In this document: piece by piece, positions 12,063 to 22,989 of the stretch
Layout of the letters: the number at the start of each line of letters is the position of its first letter
Position numbering within the stretch: the stretch's first letter is position 1
Assembly: GCF_036785885.1 (NCBI RefSeq)
Contig: NC_092329.1
Location: forward strand, 13,472,449 to 13,536,448
DNA length: 64,000 nt
From: Coffea arabica
Taxonomy: Eukaryota; Streptophyta; Magnoliopsida; Gentianales; Rubiaceae
Direction of reading: 5' to 3'
Position numbers and translations under genes: made by a program
The notes under the pieces: model-generated
Told to the model about the DNA's origin: nothing
What the model saw: the letters and a program-made list of their open reading frames with translations, nothing else
The model's database searches: none

Positions 12063-12773
12063 TTCATTATTCTGTTAGTGGTTAGAGTTATACATTAAGT
12101 TCCCAGATATGCTCATACTGGCCATGTCATGCCCTGGGCATCCTGAAATTTGTTATGGTAACAAATAAGGAGTTTATGTTTTCTAAAATAACTTTGATTA
12201 TGAAAAATTTTTCATACTAACGTAATTCTTCAATGCTTCTTTTAGTGCCATGTGAATTTCTAACTGGCCATCATGCCCATCACTGGGAAGATCACCTATG
12301 GAACTGTTGCTTAATTCAGCTTTTAAGTTTAGCCATATTCTTTGAACTTCATTTAGTTCATGGTTGCTAGTTTCATTAATAATTTCATAATTCAGTATCA
12401 TAAGTCGATGGCTACTCTGTCCATATTTAGTATAGTTGAAAGGCCTAAAATGAATTCAAAACAGCAGTATTTTCGCAAAGTTCCAACCCATTCTCAATTA
12501 GCATTCCATCATAAATATTGGCACGAAATTACACATCGACTTCTATAATACTTCTTCATAAAGCCTACACTCTTATATCAGTACAGTGAAAATTAAATTA
12601 AAAAAAAGTCATGCTTGCTTCTGAGTGCTAAACTGACTAAAACATTATCTCTCATTATATATATTGGCCCAAGATCGATTATTGTCTAGTACTGTAGGTT
12701 CCTTTTAAGTTTTTGACTCACCAGCAAAAAATTTCAAAGCGTAAAACACAATAAAGAAGCTGCGAACATATCA
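12063..12773. other. 3' region of gene B and spacer
   Basis: Presumed 3' UTR of gene B followed by AT-rich spacer. No coding sequence or repeat recognised. Confidence 0.4.
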
Positions 12774-13083
12774 ATGGCGAATCCTCTCTCTCCTGAAGCC
12801 GAACTAGATGAATGTGTCAGTGTTGCCCACAAGGCTGGAGGAAATCATCGGAAGATGCCTACCGTGGCCAAAGGAGACGAATCAAGTCCTGTGAAAAGAA
12901 TGGTGAAGGTCGAGTTACAGAGGCCGAAATCAGAGCAAAGGAAGCCATGCTTTCAATTATTTTAAAGATGTTCCCTTCTCATGCAGTACTGGAGAAGAAA
13001 CAAAGTGGAGTAATCTTCAGGCAATGGCAGAAGGGGCGGCTGCTCCTGATTTTGTTTGGGATTTGGACCTTGTTGATCGATAA
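12774..13083 (+). pseudogene. Fragment resembling histidinol-phosphatase / inositol monophosphatase (IMPL2-like)
   Basis: Three successive frames give parts of one recognisable protein: ELDECVSVAHKAGG near the start, then EAMLSIILKMFPSHAV, then GEETKW and DFVWDLDLVD. In the plant IMPL2 family the matching parts are a helix leading to an SPVT-like segment, EAMVSIIL..FPSHA, GEE (metal-binding Glu), and VWVLDPIDGT (metal-binding Asp residues). Here the DPIDGT motif is changed to DLVDR and then a stop, and at least two frameshifts separate the segments. The family acts in plastid histidine synthesis, removing phosphate from histidinol phosphate. This piece covers only the N-terminal third and cannot work. 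The family call rests on memory of the motifs. Confidence 0.5.
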
Positions 13084-13539
13084 GTGTAATTTTATTATTT
13101 ATTTTATTATTAATTTTCTCTATTACTTGATCCAATATGAATTAATTGTTAAATTCTACTCATTTTTTATATTTTACATTTATTTCAGGAAGTAGATAGA
13201 AAATACCACAATAAGTGCCAATTTAACGGAAAAGGAGCCTAAGTAAGAGAGACTATCTCAGAGGGCATTTTTGGAAAAGAAAAACTTATGCTCATTTTGA
13301 TAATTGCTGCAAGGACAGCGGAAGGCAGATTTTTTTTCTTTTCTTTTGGCCGCCGCACAGGAGCATAGGGGGAGGACCGAGATAGAAAAATTGTGCAGAG
13401 AACAGGCACTCCTTTGGAGTTGCTTTGTTTGACTTTTCTGTTTAGCTTTTTGGCAGTGATAGTCTCCCTCGTATGTGAGGATCTTTTGACTTTTCTTTGC
13501 ATGACTTTTTAGTGGGTTCTTTTCCTTCTTCATACGACG

Positions 13540-14200
13540 CCTTCAATCGAATTAAATTGATGGCCGCGGATCTTGCTTCAATTCTGTATGGATTCTTTGC
13601 ATCAAATATCAACTAATTTCTTCACTCTAATCAAAGAACAATGGAGGTTTTGATTCACCTAAAAAATTATGAGATCGATTTAATTTTATCTTTTCATTTT
13701 ATTTATTAGTATTCGCATATTCTCTTATTACAGTGATTATAATTGTCCAACTAATTGATTGTCTCGAATCCGGATAATTAGTTGATTGAATAATCTATTA
13801 TCAATTAGGGCATTAAATTCGTAATTGTTTAATTACTCTAAAATAATGACAAATGGCATGATTGGATTTGTGTCAGGGGAATACGCGGGTTAACCTAAAA
13901 TAACCCTGGTAGTGCGTTATTTGGTTAGAATAGGGTTCCTCTAATACGTGAAGCAATTAGAAAATTAAATCTTATGGGCGTACCTAAATTTATTTCCTAA
14001 TTAGAGCAGTGATTAACAGGCGTACCTTAATCACCGACGCAGTAAGGAGGGATTGACTGCCATCTCTTGTTTGATAGTTATAACCTATTTATTGATAAAT
14101 AATTGGTATTGCCTTTGCTTCAATGATCAATTAGGTGTACCATTGCTGAAGTTATTTCTTGACTAGAGCCTTAGTTATCATTCATTTGATTTTAGTAACT
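13540..14200 (+). mobile_element. Degenerate Athila/Tat-like LTR fragment
   Basis: Resembles the 48195-49678 LTR across several ordered words: AATCCGGA, ATTGGATTT(A/G)TGTCAGG, GGTTAGAATAGGGTT versus GATTAGAATAGAGTT, GTAAGGAG(G/A)GA(T/C)TGACTG, and TCAATGATCA. No PBS or ends are visible and indels are frequent. A non-coding remnant. Confidence 0.6.
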
Positions 14201-16804
14201 TGTTATTTAATTTTTAATAGTTTCTTAGATTTTATTTGAATTTCTTTGATTGTCATCTTCTGCACAAAAACATTAATGTCTTTTGATTTGCATTGGAACT
14301 AAATATGTGCTTTATTCGTTAAGTATAGTCTGTAAAAGTATACACTTGCAAATGTGGCATTTGAAAAATAGGAAAGAAATGTTATTTGACTATAATTAAC
14401 AATCAAAAATTGTATTTGTTAGTAATGTTACAGAAATTAAAATCAACAATTAAATTTTATAAACCGGTGTTGAGGAAACCTCCCTCAATTCATTTATTGT
14501 TTTACGAATCTTACCAAAAGCAAGCATGACAATCTAAGAACTGTAATACGAAACTAAGGAAATATATTTGCAATTGGTTGTTTTCACTAAAAATGCCCAT
14601 GAACCATTTAATGATTTAATGATACCAACCTTGTGTGAAGTAAAATATGTATCCTCTCGCCATGTGGACGTATTTAAAATTTGTTATCTTTTATTATGTC
14701 TATATTTTTTTTTATTTAAAATAAATCCCCTCATTTTCACGCGCTTCCCAAATCCATGGTTCATCATTTATATTCAATTTGATCAACTTTACTGATGACC
14801 TACCTCATATAAATTTGTATTAATTGTGTGTTCTATATTTGTTGTCCATGAAATTGTATGTATTGTTGTGTAATGAAATCGATAACAGTCCTTGAATAGT
14901 AGTACTGGTTTGGTTTTTTATGTCTATTACTAAAATATGTGACGTTAATGCCGAGGTATTGGCATTTTTTTCCACTCTTTCATCTTTAGAAGAGTGATAT
15001 AAATCCATGCATATAGACACAGACATAAATGTATTGTGCGTGTATTTGAAGACAACATTTGCATCCTAAGCCAGCCATTGAGCTTTTGTGTCTCCATTAT
15101 TGTTTCTGAAGTTTTAAAATTTTTGGAAATGTTTAAAATGTCATTATTAGTTTTGTGCTTGGATTGAACCCAAAAATATGGTTGTATTAGTTAAGTTTAA
15201 TTGGTAAAGTTAAAGTCTTCCAAACACACCATAGCAAGAAGTAGGAAACATTGGCAATGATTTTGCAATATAATTTCAATTTCAATTACTTACAAAAATA
15301 AAATATCATCGTGCTTGATATATATTGGTTAAGTTTGCCAAAATAAGAATGAACAATTAAATGCTTCAACTTAATAATAACGAAATCTTCCCCAATTGAT
15401 TTAGTCTTTGTATTAGACTTAACAAAAAAATTATTTTGATGTATTTAATTCCTACAAAACAAAGTTAGGAAAATATCATTGCAATTGGTTAATTATATTA
15501 AAATTAAAAACAAACATATTAATGGGCGAATGGTATTTCTTGGCATTTGGTTGCATCCGGACACGTTCCATTTTGTTTCATCTCCACGCGACGTTGGCCA
15601 CAACATAACGTTCTACTGCCAGCACATTACACTACAACACATGTCGTTCTTTGCATTCCTACCTACGGTAGGAGCGGTCAACGCGATCTTACCATCAAGA
15701 GATCCCATCAAGTCGTCAAAATGCAGAGAGGGTTTGGGAAAGTTAAGATGACAAGTAGGAAACGGAAAAATCTACCGCAAACGGAAAAACTGGTTTTCAT
15801 TGGGTGGACTCGTACGCTAGATCTACCAAGTATTTGACCATTTGAATTAGTGTCTCAATGTCCATGTTGCACATATGTCTATCGATGTGTTCGATGATGA
15901 AGGCTGGTGTTCAAGTATTAATTTTTAGAAAAACAAGTTAAAATAGAAAAGTGTCCAACTATATAGGAGTGCAACGATTGCCACAAAAGTTATAAAAGAT
16001 TATATTTAATGAACTTTACAAGGAATATTTTTTTTATAGCATTAAACTACAAACAATGAATATAATATATATCAATTTCAATCATAATTAATAAGAGTTA
16101 GAAAGGTGAAACATCCTTTGGGTTATGACGAGTTAAGTCAAAAAATAATTTTTTTATACAATATCCAACTTCAAAAAGTACTTCAATGGTGAATCAAAAA
16201 TACATCTAAGCCCCTCATTAGTTTGACTATTGTATAATAGATAATTCTATCAGTTTAGAGTTGCTAATCATATAAGCTTTATAATCCTAAACCATGTCGT
16301 CAATGATAAATATAAACAAGTTTCACCAAATGAAATCATTTCTCTTAAAAGTTAAACTATTCAAATTTGAGGAAAGAAATTTCAGTATAATTTACGTAGT
16401 GTTACAATTGCAATAGCACTATGAATCATTTTGCAATCCATGATTAATAGAAAAAAATACAGAAAAAATTGCTAACATTAATTAAGAAAATTCATAGAAT
16501 GATGTAAGGGCGAACAACAAATTATTCAAATAGCTAAAAATATAAACTTGAATGAAAATTTAAAAAGGCACTCATGTAACCCATATCCAACAAAAAGTGG
16601 AATGCTTTGTTGCTTGTGTATTGGTGTTCGTTAGAAAAATTAATTTTTAAATATTAAATATTAATTTGTTCACCTCAATTACATTTATTCTTTCAAAACA
16701 ATTGATTTTTTTATAAAAATTTTGTGAAACCATAAAAGAAGAAATTTCAAAGCATCATGTTTATGAGTAAAGCATGCGCTCCATTACTAGTTTATTGATT
16801 TTCT
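14201..16804. other. AT-rich stretch without supportable gene
   Basis: Very AT-rich. The pieces around 14400-14580 and 15330-15500 look like diverged relatives (both end in GCAATTGGTT) but are too eroded to define. A more GC-balanced patch at 15540-15830 is open in two frames for about 90 codons each but matches nothing I know. Confidence 0.35.
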
Positions 16805-16938
16805 AAAGGGATGCTGACTGATGATGAAGAATCATAGCAACCGAAAGGTCAATGAAAGTTGGTGAAAGCCACTACAATGACTATGATGTCGTCATTCTTT
16901 CCCAAGGCAACCACTATGATAAAATTTCAAAATTGTTA
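16805..16938 (+). pseudogene. Relic of a WAK-like kinase domain
   Basis: AAAGGGATGCTGACTGATG aligns with AAAGGGATGCTAACGGATG in gene B exon 3 (start of YKGMLTDG). The match continues through AGAATCATAGCAACCGAAAG (gene B: AGAATTGTAGCAATCAAGAA), GTTGGTGAA, and the region encoding [12 protein letters not shown] 2-base insertion and an in-frame stop destroy the reading. Only the kinase N-lobe around the catalytic lysine survives, for about 130 bp. It marks a third downstream WAK copy. Confidence 0.75.
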
Positions 16939-17258
16939 TTTATGAATAAATCCCAGTTCAAATGGACTTTATAGTTTAGACTGGGTCATAATGAAAATGG
17001 TGGTCAGTTTCCTAATGAGGAATGAGTTTAGACGATTAATTGACACTTTCTACTCATCCCCAATGAAGAAATACATAGTTTCCGCTTTATGCTGTTCAAC
17101 TTAAACTGATTCTTAGTACTAATCGTCTAAGCTCATATGACTCTTTCACCAAATTGGTCGAATGAAGGTTAGACGTCAATTTGTTATACTGAATTTTAAA
17201 TCTCAATGCGCCAATATAATGCACAAAATCCGCAATATTCCTACAACCCTCTGAATCG
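16939..17258. other. Spacer, nothing identified
   Basis: AT-rich sequence between the kinase relic and the next LTR fragment. The GACTATAATAG-type words give no recognisable element. Confidence 0.3.
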
Positions 17259-18010
17259 TGATAGGGCGATAATTGAGTGTTATTACATTGCTGTTTAGTT
17301 CTAATTTTGGCTAATTATTGTGCAGAGTAATGGGTTTATGCTCGTATTTGGTATTTGTGCTATCTGCAAGCAACTGAGGTCAAAAGTGACATAAAGAAGT
17401 GAATTTTCAGAAGACCAGTCCTTTCAGAGTGTGCCCACGCCAGAGACCGCATAGCTGCGTGAAAAAGACGGACTGCGGGTCCTATTCCTGGAGCTACCGC
17501 CTTTCTTTGGAGACACATTCTAAATCTGCGTGGGATTAGGAAACCTTTGCAGAGAAGGCTTTTGGCAACAATTCAATGATGGCAATAAGGAAGAAATCCT
17601 TTTGAGAAACAAACTCTAATTCGAAAAGCAAGTGTGCGGCAGTGAGAAGCCTTAAATAGAAGACAGCAATAGACTAGAAGTTATCTTTTGACCTTTTAAT
17701 GTTGTAACTGGGATCTTTAGTTAGGCTCTTTTCCTCCCGAACGCAAATCTACAGCTAGCGGCCACATCCTTTTTATCTTTTTCTTTCAATCGTTTAAACT
17801 CCATGTAAGCCTTCAACTGCTTCGTGATTATGCGGCAAGGCTAAACCTGTTTATCTAATTGAGGAATAATCAAGACCCGATTACACGGACAATTGTGAGA
17901 TCGTTTTAATCGTTTTGCTCTATTTTAAATTCCGCTTACTCTCTAAAATACAAACTGCTTCAGCCACTACTCTAAGAACAATAAGTTCTCTCACTACCCA
18001 TCAATTATAA
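17259..18010 (+). mobile_element. Athila/Tat-like LTR fragment starting TGATAGGGCG
   Basis: Starts TGATAGGGCG, matching the TGATGGGGTG start at 48195, and contains GTGTGCCCACGCCAG, a word related to the minisatellite at 56181-56510. A TATA-like CCTTAAATAG lies near 17650. It ends without a primer site, so it is truncated. No coding sequence. Confidence 0.5.
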
Positions 18011-18099
18011 GTATAAGAACAGAAGCTTTTATAAAGGTATAAACATAAAATGATCAATATGACTGTCAAATGCATACTTCATCCTCGTGTCTCGTGTCC

Positions 18100-18960
18100 T
18101 TGGCATCTGCGCTTCTTTTGCTTCTGTAGCTGTCTTTCATGTTCAGCATTGTTCATCAACTGTAGGTCAGCATCTGCATTATCCATGAGTTTAGCTGAGG
18201 TTTGGACTACCCACTCTGAGCAAAAGTGTCAGCATTGCTTGGACTACCCACTCTGAGAAGAAGTTCTATTATAAAATATGTTCAAAACATCTCATCCAGC
18301 ATGAGATGTCATTTGAATCATTTTTGTACATCTTATCCACCCTATGGATCTGGCTAATGGTTGAAGTGTCACAATCCGTCTAGGAGTCATAAAAATACCA
18401 AAAAAATTCTTGTTCTGTCAGACTTCTTTCACAGGGTAGTAAGAAGGATTACTGCTTGAGCCAATCCATAATCATGTAAAACATGCTGAAGAATGTCATA
18501 AAAAAGCATACAAAAGCTTAGTTGCAGGTGTATAGTAATTTCATGGTGACATCAAAGCATTTCAGGAGAAAAATAATAAAGCACTTTCTATCAGGTCAAA
18601 AAAATATTATATAGTTGTAAATTGCCACTTTGTATAATTTGCAAATCCGATTAAGTCCAAAGTACCAAATACTAAGCATTATGACACTAAATTAGCTAGA
18701 ACAGATACAAGTTGACTATGTTAATTGGCATGAATAAAAAAGATTTGTAAGTTATAGGTTCATTTTAACTCTCTGCAGAAAACAAACTTACTCTTATCTG
18801 TCTTTTGTTCAGTTGGAAGAACACTAAGCTCCTTTCTTTTCTGCAGTATCTGCTGATGCACGCATCCTTGCATCAAAGTTAACTTCATCTTCATCACTAA
18901 AATTAGAAGCTTCAGACAACTTGGCATCTGATTGGCCCTGTGGTTCTTCCCTTTATGAAC
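18100..18960 (-). pseudogene. Unidentified minus-strand coding relic (two exon-like blocks)
   Basis: Reading leftwards, about 18960-18835 encodes an acidic stretch with SNFSDEDEVNFDARMR. After a one-base shift it continues QQILQKRKELSVLP and ends at a good donor (AGAGTAAGT). A second block, about 18259-18140, reads SEWVVQTSAKLMDN, ADADLQLMNNAEHERQLQKQ and then KKRR, with a short internal duplication of TTGGACTACCCACTCTGAG (18204 and 18239). The composition is that of a nuclear, charged plant protein, but I do not recognise the family. The frameshift and the copia LTR directly upstream (18994) suggest a disrupted gene. Confidence 0.4.
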
Positions 18961-18993
18961 GTAGAGCCTTTGACTGTCATCCCTTGTAGCTTT

Positions 18994-19229
18994 TGTTAAG
19001 AAGAGAGGCTTTTAGAGTGAGAGAGAGAGAGATTGGGGAAGTTTTCCATGTATTTCACTTATCTATATACAAAGATACAAGTGCTTATTTATAGGATTAC
19101 ACAAGAGTAGTAATTAGATTCCTACCAACTACCAACTACTAATACCTATCAAATCCTTAATTGATACACATTAACTCCTAATAGGATATTTACAACCTCA
19201 CCTACCAACTACTACAACTCAATCCAACA
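18994..19229 (-). mobile_element. Copia 3' LTR (reverse orientation)
   Basis: A 236-bp LTR running TGTTGG...TTAACA on the minus strand (TGTTAAG at 18994, CCAACA ending 19229). It is followed, in element sense upstream, by a polypurine tract and copia pol sequence, which makes it the 3' LTR. The 5' LTR is not in the window because the element is cut at 20099/20100. Confidence 0.8.
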
Positions 19230-19243
19230 CTCCCCCTCAAGTT
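19230..19243 (-). other. Copia polypurine tract
   Basis: Minus strand reads CAACTTGAGGGGGAG directly against the LTR start TGTTGG. This is the usual plus-strand primer position for copia elements. Confidence 0.8.
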
Positions 19244-19259
19244 GGTGCATAACTATCGT

Positions 19260-20099
19260 ACATCCCCAACTTGCCTAATGAGTTGTTGAAAATCTTAGTC
19301 GGCACAGCTTTTGCGAGTATATCGGCTAGCTGATCTTCTGACTTCACGAACGGAAAACCATATCACTCTTTCTTCAAGGTTCTGCTTGATGAAGCATCGA
19401 TCGACCTCAATATGCTTAGTACGATCATGTTGAACCGGATTATGGCTGATATCGATAGCAGCTTTGTTATCACAGAATAAGTTCATCTCTAACTGAGGAG
19501 CAAAGCCGATATCGGCCATCGGCCTCTTAAGCCACAAAAGTTCACACACTCCTTTAGCCATGCCTCTAAATTCAGTTTCTGCACTCGATAATGCTACCAC
19601 CTTTTTCTCTTGCTTCTCCAAGTAACCAGATTACCACCAACGAATGTAAAGTCGCCTGAGGTTGACTTTCGATCGGTGGCATCTCCTGCCCAATCGGCAT
19701 CAGTATAACCTTCAACATAGAGAGTGCTGCTCTTGGAAAATAGGAGACTTTTCCCTAGAGACCCTTTTAAATATCGAAGGATCCTCATCACAGCTTCCAT
19801 GTGTTGATTACTAGGTGAATGCATAAATCGACTGACCACACTGACAGCATAGGCAATATCAAGTCGAGTATGTGACAGGTAGATCAGCTTACCGACCAAT
19901 CTCTGATATCTCTCTTTATCAGTCGGCTTCTGATTTGGAAATTCTCCCAACTTGTGGTTCTACATAATCGGCGTATCAGTAGGTTTACAGTCTAAAAGCC
20001 CAACTTCTGCCAAAAGATCTAGCACATACTTCTTTTGAGATATGAGGATGCCTTATGCCGAACTTGTCACTTCAATTCCCAAGAAGTACTTGAGATTTC
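19260..20099 (-). pseudogene. Copia pol remnant: end of reverse transcriptase plus RNase H
   Basis: On the minus strand the reading starts in the RT C-terminal part (KYFLGIEVTSS, then LIYLSHTRLDIAYAVSVVSRF and MRILRYLKG). It passes into RNase H with TDADWAGD, DRKSTSG, VALSSAETEFRGMAKGVCEL, LFCDNKAAI and HDRTKHIEVD. Stops occur at GTSSA* and CDTPIM*, and a shift separates the two open parts near 19600. Integrase, gag and most of RT are missing: the element ends abruptly at 20099 where the Athila-like LTR begins. It would have been a polyprotein copying the element RNA in cytoplasmic particles. Confidence 0.85.
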
Positions 20100-21669
20100 T
20101 GACAAGTATATATTTACGTGTTTTAAATGTGTTTTATTAGTTAGTTTTAGTGTGTTTTAACCACTTTTATAGCTAATTAACTAGGAATCTAGTGAAAGTA
20201 TGCATTTTGTGGTTTAAAGTGTGAAAATTGCATTTCTATGAATTTTAATGGCAAAAACTTCATGTTTTTGTAGGTTTAAGGATTCAATCATCAAATGGAA
20301 TGAATTGAAAAGAGAATTGGATGATTATTGATGATTTGAAGTCGTTTAAAGAAGACATGAAGTGCAAAACATTCAAAGGAAGAAATGCAAGTGAAGACAG
20401 TTTCAACACCTTATGATATTTCAACTATATCTTGAGCTACAAGCATTGGATTGAGGTGATTCTTGAACTATTTTGAATTTAAGAGATAGATCTACGTTTG
20501 GTATGAAGACATCGAAGTCCAGTTCAGTAGTTTTCATGGTCAAAAAGTCGAAATACATAAGTGCATGTTCATGGTCGAAAGCTAAAACAAGGTTCTGACC
20601 AGTCAAGGGTATTTTGGTCATTTCTTGGTCCACAGAACTCCATAGTGGATGATTCTTGATACACTGGAAAGCCAATGCAAAGTGCTACAACTTTTATGTT
20701 TTACATAAGAGTTAGTTTAGCCTCTAACATCAATAAAATATCAGTTGAAATTGAACAAAAAACAGAGCAAGGATGAATTCTGCCCAGAAAAGTGCAAACC
20801 TGCAAAGAGTAAAACGGGGGGAGGGGGCCAAAACGCGGGCATGGGCCGCATTTCCTACTCGCATTTTAGTAGATTTCGGCTGCAACTTGCGCTGCAACTT
20901 GTGCTCTTTTCACACAACCTTTTGGATCATTTTTTCCGCAAAGATTCCGGCTGGAAATGATCAAATAAGCATGGAAACTTTTTGAAGCAATCTTGGAGAG
21001 TTTCAAGAGTCAAAAATGACAATTAGAGACAACTCATTTGGCTCTTGAATTGTCTATAAATAGAGGCCTTTGGAGAACATTTTCACAACTTTGGAAAGTT
21101 AGAAAAACTTCACAAAAATGTAGTTTTCACTAGTTTTGGTTAGTTCATTAGTATAGTATAGTATAGTTAGAGTTAGTGTAGTTTATTCTTCTTGTATTTG
21201 TAGCTAAACTTAGATGAAGTGAAGGATGAAGATGGAGAGCATGGAGCTCAAGTGACATGGGTGACATTTCTCCTATCACTTTATTTCTTGTATTGCATCT
21301 TATGTTTAGTTATAACACAAGTATGGATCTTTTCTTTCTTGTTCTTCATGTTTAGTTAAAGTTTATGCCTAGAGTTATAGATGAACTTTCTATGTCTTGT
21401 TTGTGATGTTTACTTGGTTATTTTATGATATTATTTTGAGCAAGTTATTTATCACTTTCATTACTTTTATATTTATGGTAGTCTAGATAATAAAGGAGTT
21501 CGAAAAACACCGGTACTTGAAATCTTTGCTGTGGGATCGACTCTTAATACCCTATAGTCGCTCATGATTCGTATACTTGTGATAAATCGCGTGTGGGGTA
21601 TTTAGGATTTATAAATAGAAAACTTGATTGTGGATGAGTTAATTGTATATGTATACCCTACGCACGTCA
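20100..21669 (+). mobile_element. 5' LTR of Athila-like element 1
   Basis: Begins TGACAAGT and ends GCACGTCA, followed seven bases later by a tRNA-Asp primer site. The 1570-bp LTR resembles the solo LTR at 27364-29255 in reverse (shared TTGAGCAAGTTATTTA and GATGAAGGATGAAG words). It contains, on its minus strand, the module shared with two other LTRs (20440-20730). TATAAATAGAGGC near 21053 is a likely TATA region. No 3' LTR copy was found, so no target duplication can be checked. Confidence 0.75.
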
Positions 21670-21675
21670 AGTTTT

Positions 21676-21691
21676 TGGCGCCGTTGCCGGG
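21676..21691 (+). other. Primer binding site (tRNA-Asp type)
   Basis: TGGCGCCGTTGCCGGG is complementary to the 3' end of plant tRNA-Asp (..CGGCAACGGCGCCA). It is typical of Athila-group Ty3/gypsy elements and fixes the LTR end and the plus orientation. Confidence 0.85.
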
Positions 21692-21914
21692 AAAGATTTG
21701 TCAATATCGGTGCCAAGAACAACTTTATTAATTTAGACATTTTTACTTTGTTTTTCTTGTGTTTGTTGTGTCTAGTGTCTTAATTTTTTTTTAGTGTCTT
21801 TTTGAGTCTTTGTGTAAGTTTTTTTTATATGTTTAGAGTCACCTATTCTTCTTGACTAAACGTGTTTTTGAGTTACTTTGAAAGCATGTTTAGGAGTTCA
21901 AGGAGAGTAGAAAC

Positions 21915-22980
21915 ATGAGGAGACAATGCATGAGAGAAGGAAGATCGGCAATAGATGGTTACTATGTACAAAACTCCTTGAATCGAGATAACCAAAAAAT
22001 TACTGAAGGTATGTCATTTGAAGATGGTTTGAGATGCTTAAAGGCTAAACTTGATATTATAACGTTAAAAGTTCAAATGAACACCATTATGTATGAAATT
22101 GAGCAAAAAAGGAATGTTAATATTTTTAATTCTAATCATATGATCTGTGACTTGTGTGGAGGTTATCATGCTACTCGTACATGTATGCAAGTACAAAATG
22201 TGGATTATTATGGTGAATTTGGGCATTATAATTCTTGTTTTGATCAATGCAACCCTAATCGGAGCAATTCTTATGCTTATGGTTAGGATAATCAATGTGC
22301 ATATAGTGGTTCTCCATGTTTTTATGATTACCAAATAAAATGTATCCAAATTGAATCTAAACCATCTTGGGAATTGGCAATAGAAAAGTTAGTTAATACG
22401 CCTTCATCTTAGCAATTAGAAAGTGAATCACTAGCTAACGATTCTAAGTCATCTTGGGAATTAGCTATAGAAAAACTAGCAAATGTAACCTCTGACCATT
22501 TTTATGGGGTTGAGGAAAGATTAAATGAATTAACTTCTCACTCTTATAGAATACAAGAACAATTATATGCATTGTGTGGAGTTATTTCTTCTAATGATAT
22601 GCAAGTTGACCCTAGCATGAATGGTGAGCATGTTGCAAGTGAAGTGGATTGCCTTTTGATGAAAATGATGAATCTCAATTGTGTTTTAATGAAAAAATAT
22701 CCATTTCACACGATAGTACCTTTGGAGCTAACCTTGAACCTTAAGAGGTGAGCCTTAATAACTCATTTTCAGCCCTCTTGAGGAATGTATTAAGAGTATA
22801 GATTCTAAAGGTATTGTTGCCCAAGAAAACCATGCAGACATTCCTTTGGTGAGTTCTCAAGTGATACACATTCAAGATAATATCTATGAATCACTTGAGA
22901 TAGGTAAGTCACTTTCATCTCTCTTATCATTCGATTATGTGGCTTTTGTTATAAAGTCACCTTTTAATGATCCACCACGA
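21915..22980 (+). pseudogene. Gag-like remnant of Athila-like element 1
   Basis: A 123-codon open part carries CDLCGGYHATRTC, a zinc-knuckle-like Cys/His motif of Athila gag. After a TAG the same frame carries SWELAIEKL twice (about 22363 and 22458) and a helical stretch with ERLNELTSHSYRIQEQLY. More stops and a shift follow. Protease, reverse transcriptase and integrase are absent. Near 23030-23085 the non-coding signature GAGCCAGCGACTATAAAC..GAGGCAACCCAATG marks the usual end of the pol region, so pol was deleted as a block. Confidence 0.6.
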
Positions 22981-22989
22981 CCTAAAATG

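Noticed and set aside
13239-13533. Two overlapping minus-strand open frames
   Set aside because: Lys/Ser-rich composition from A-rich sequence, overlapping frames, no similarity.
21671-21700. Possible tRNA gene from the GCGCCGTTGCCGG word
   Set aside because: Only the 3' tRNA-Asp complement is present directly after an LTR end, so it is a primer binding site.
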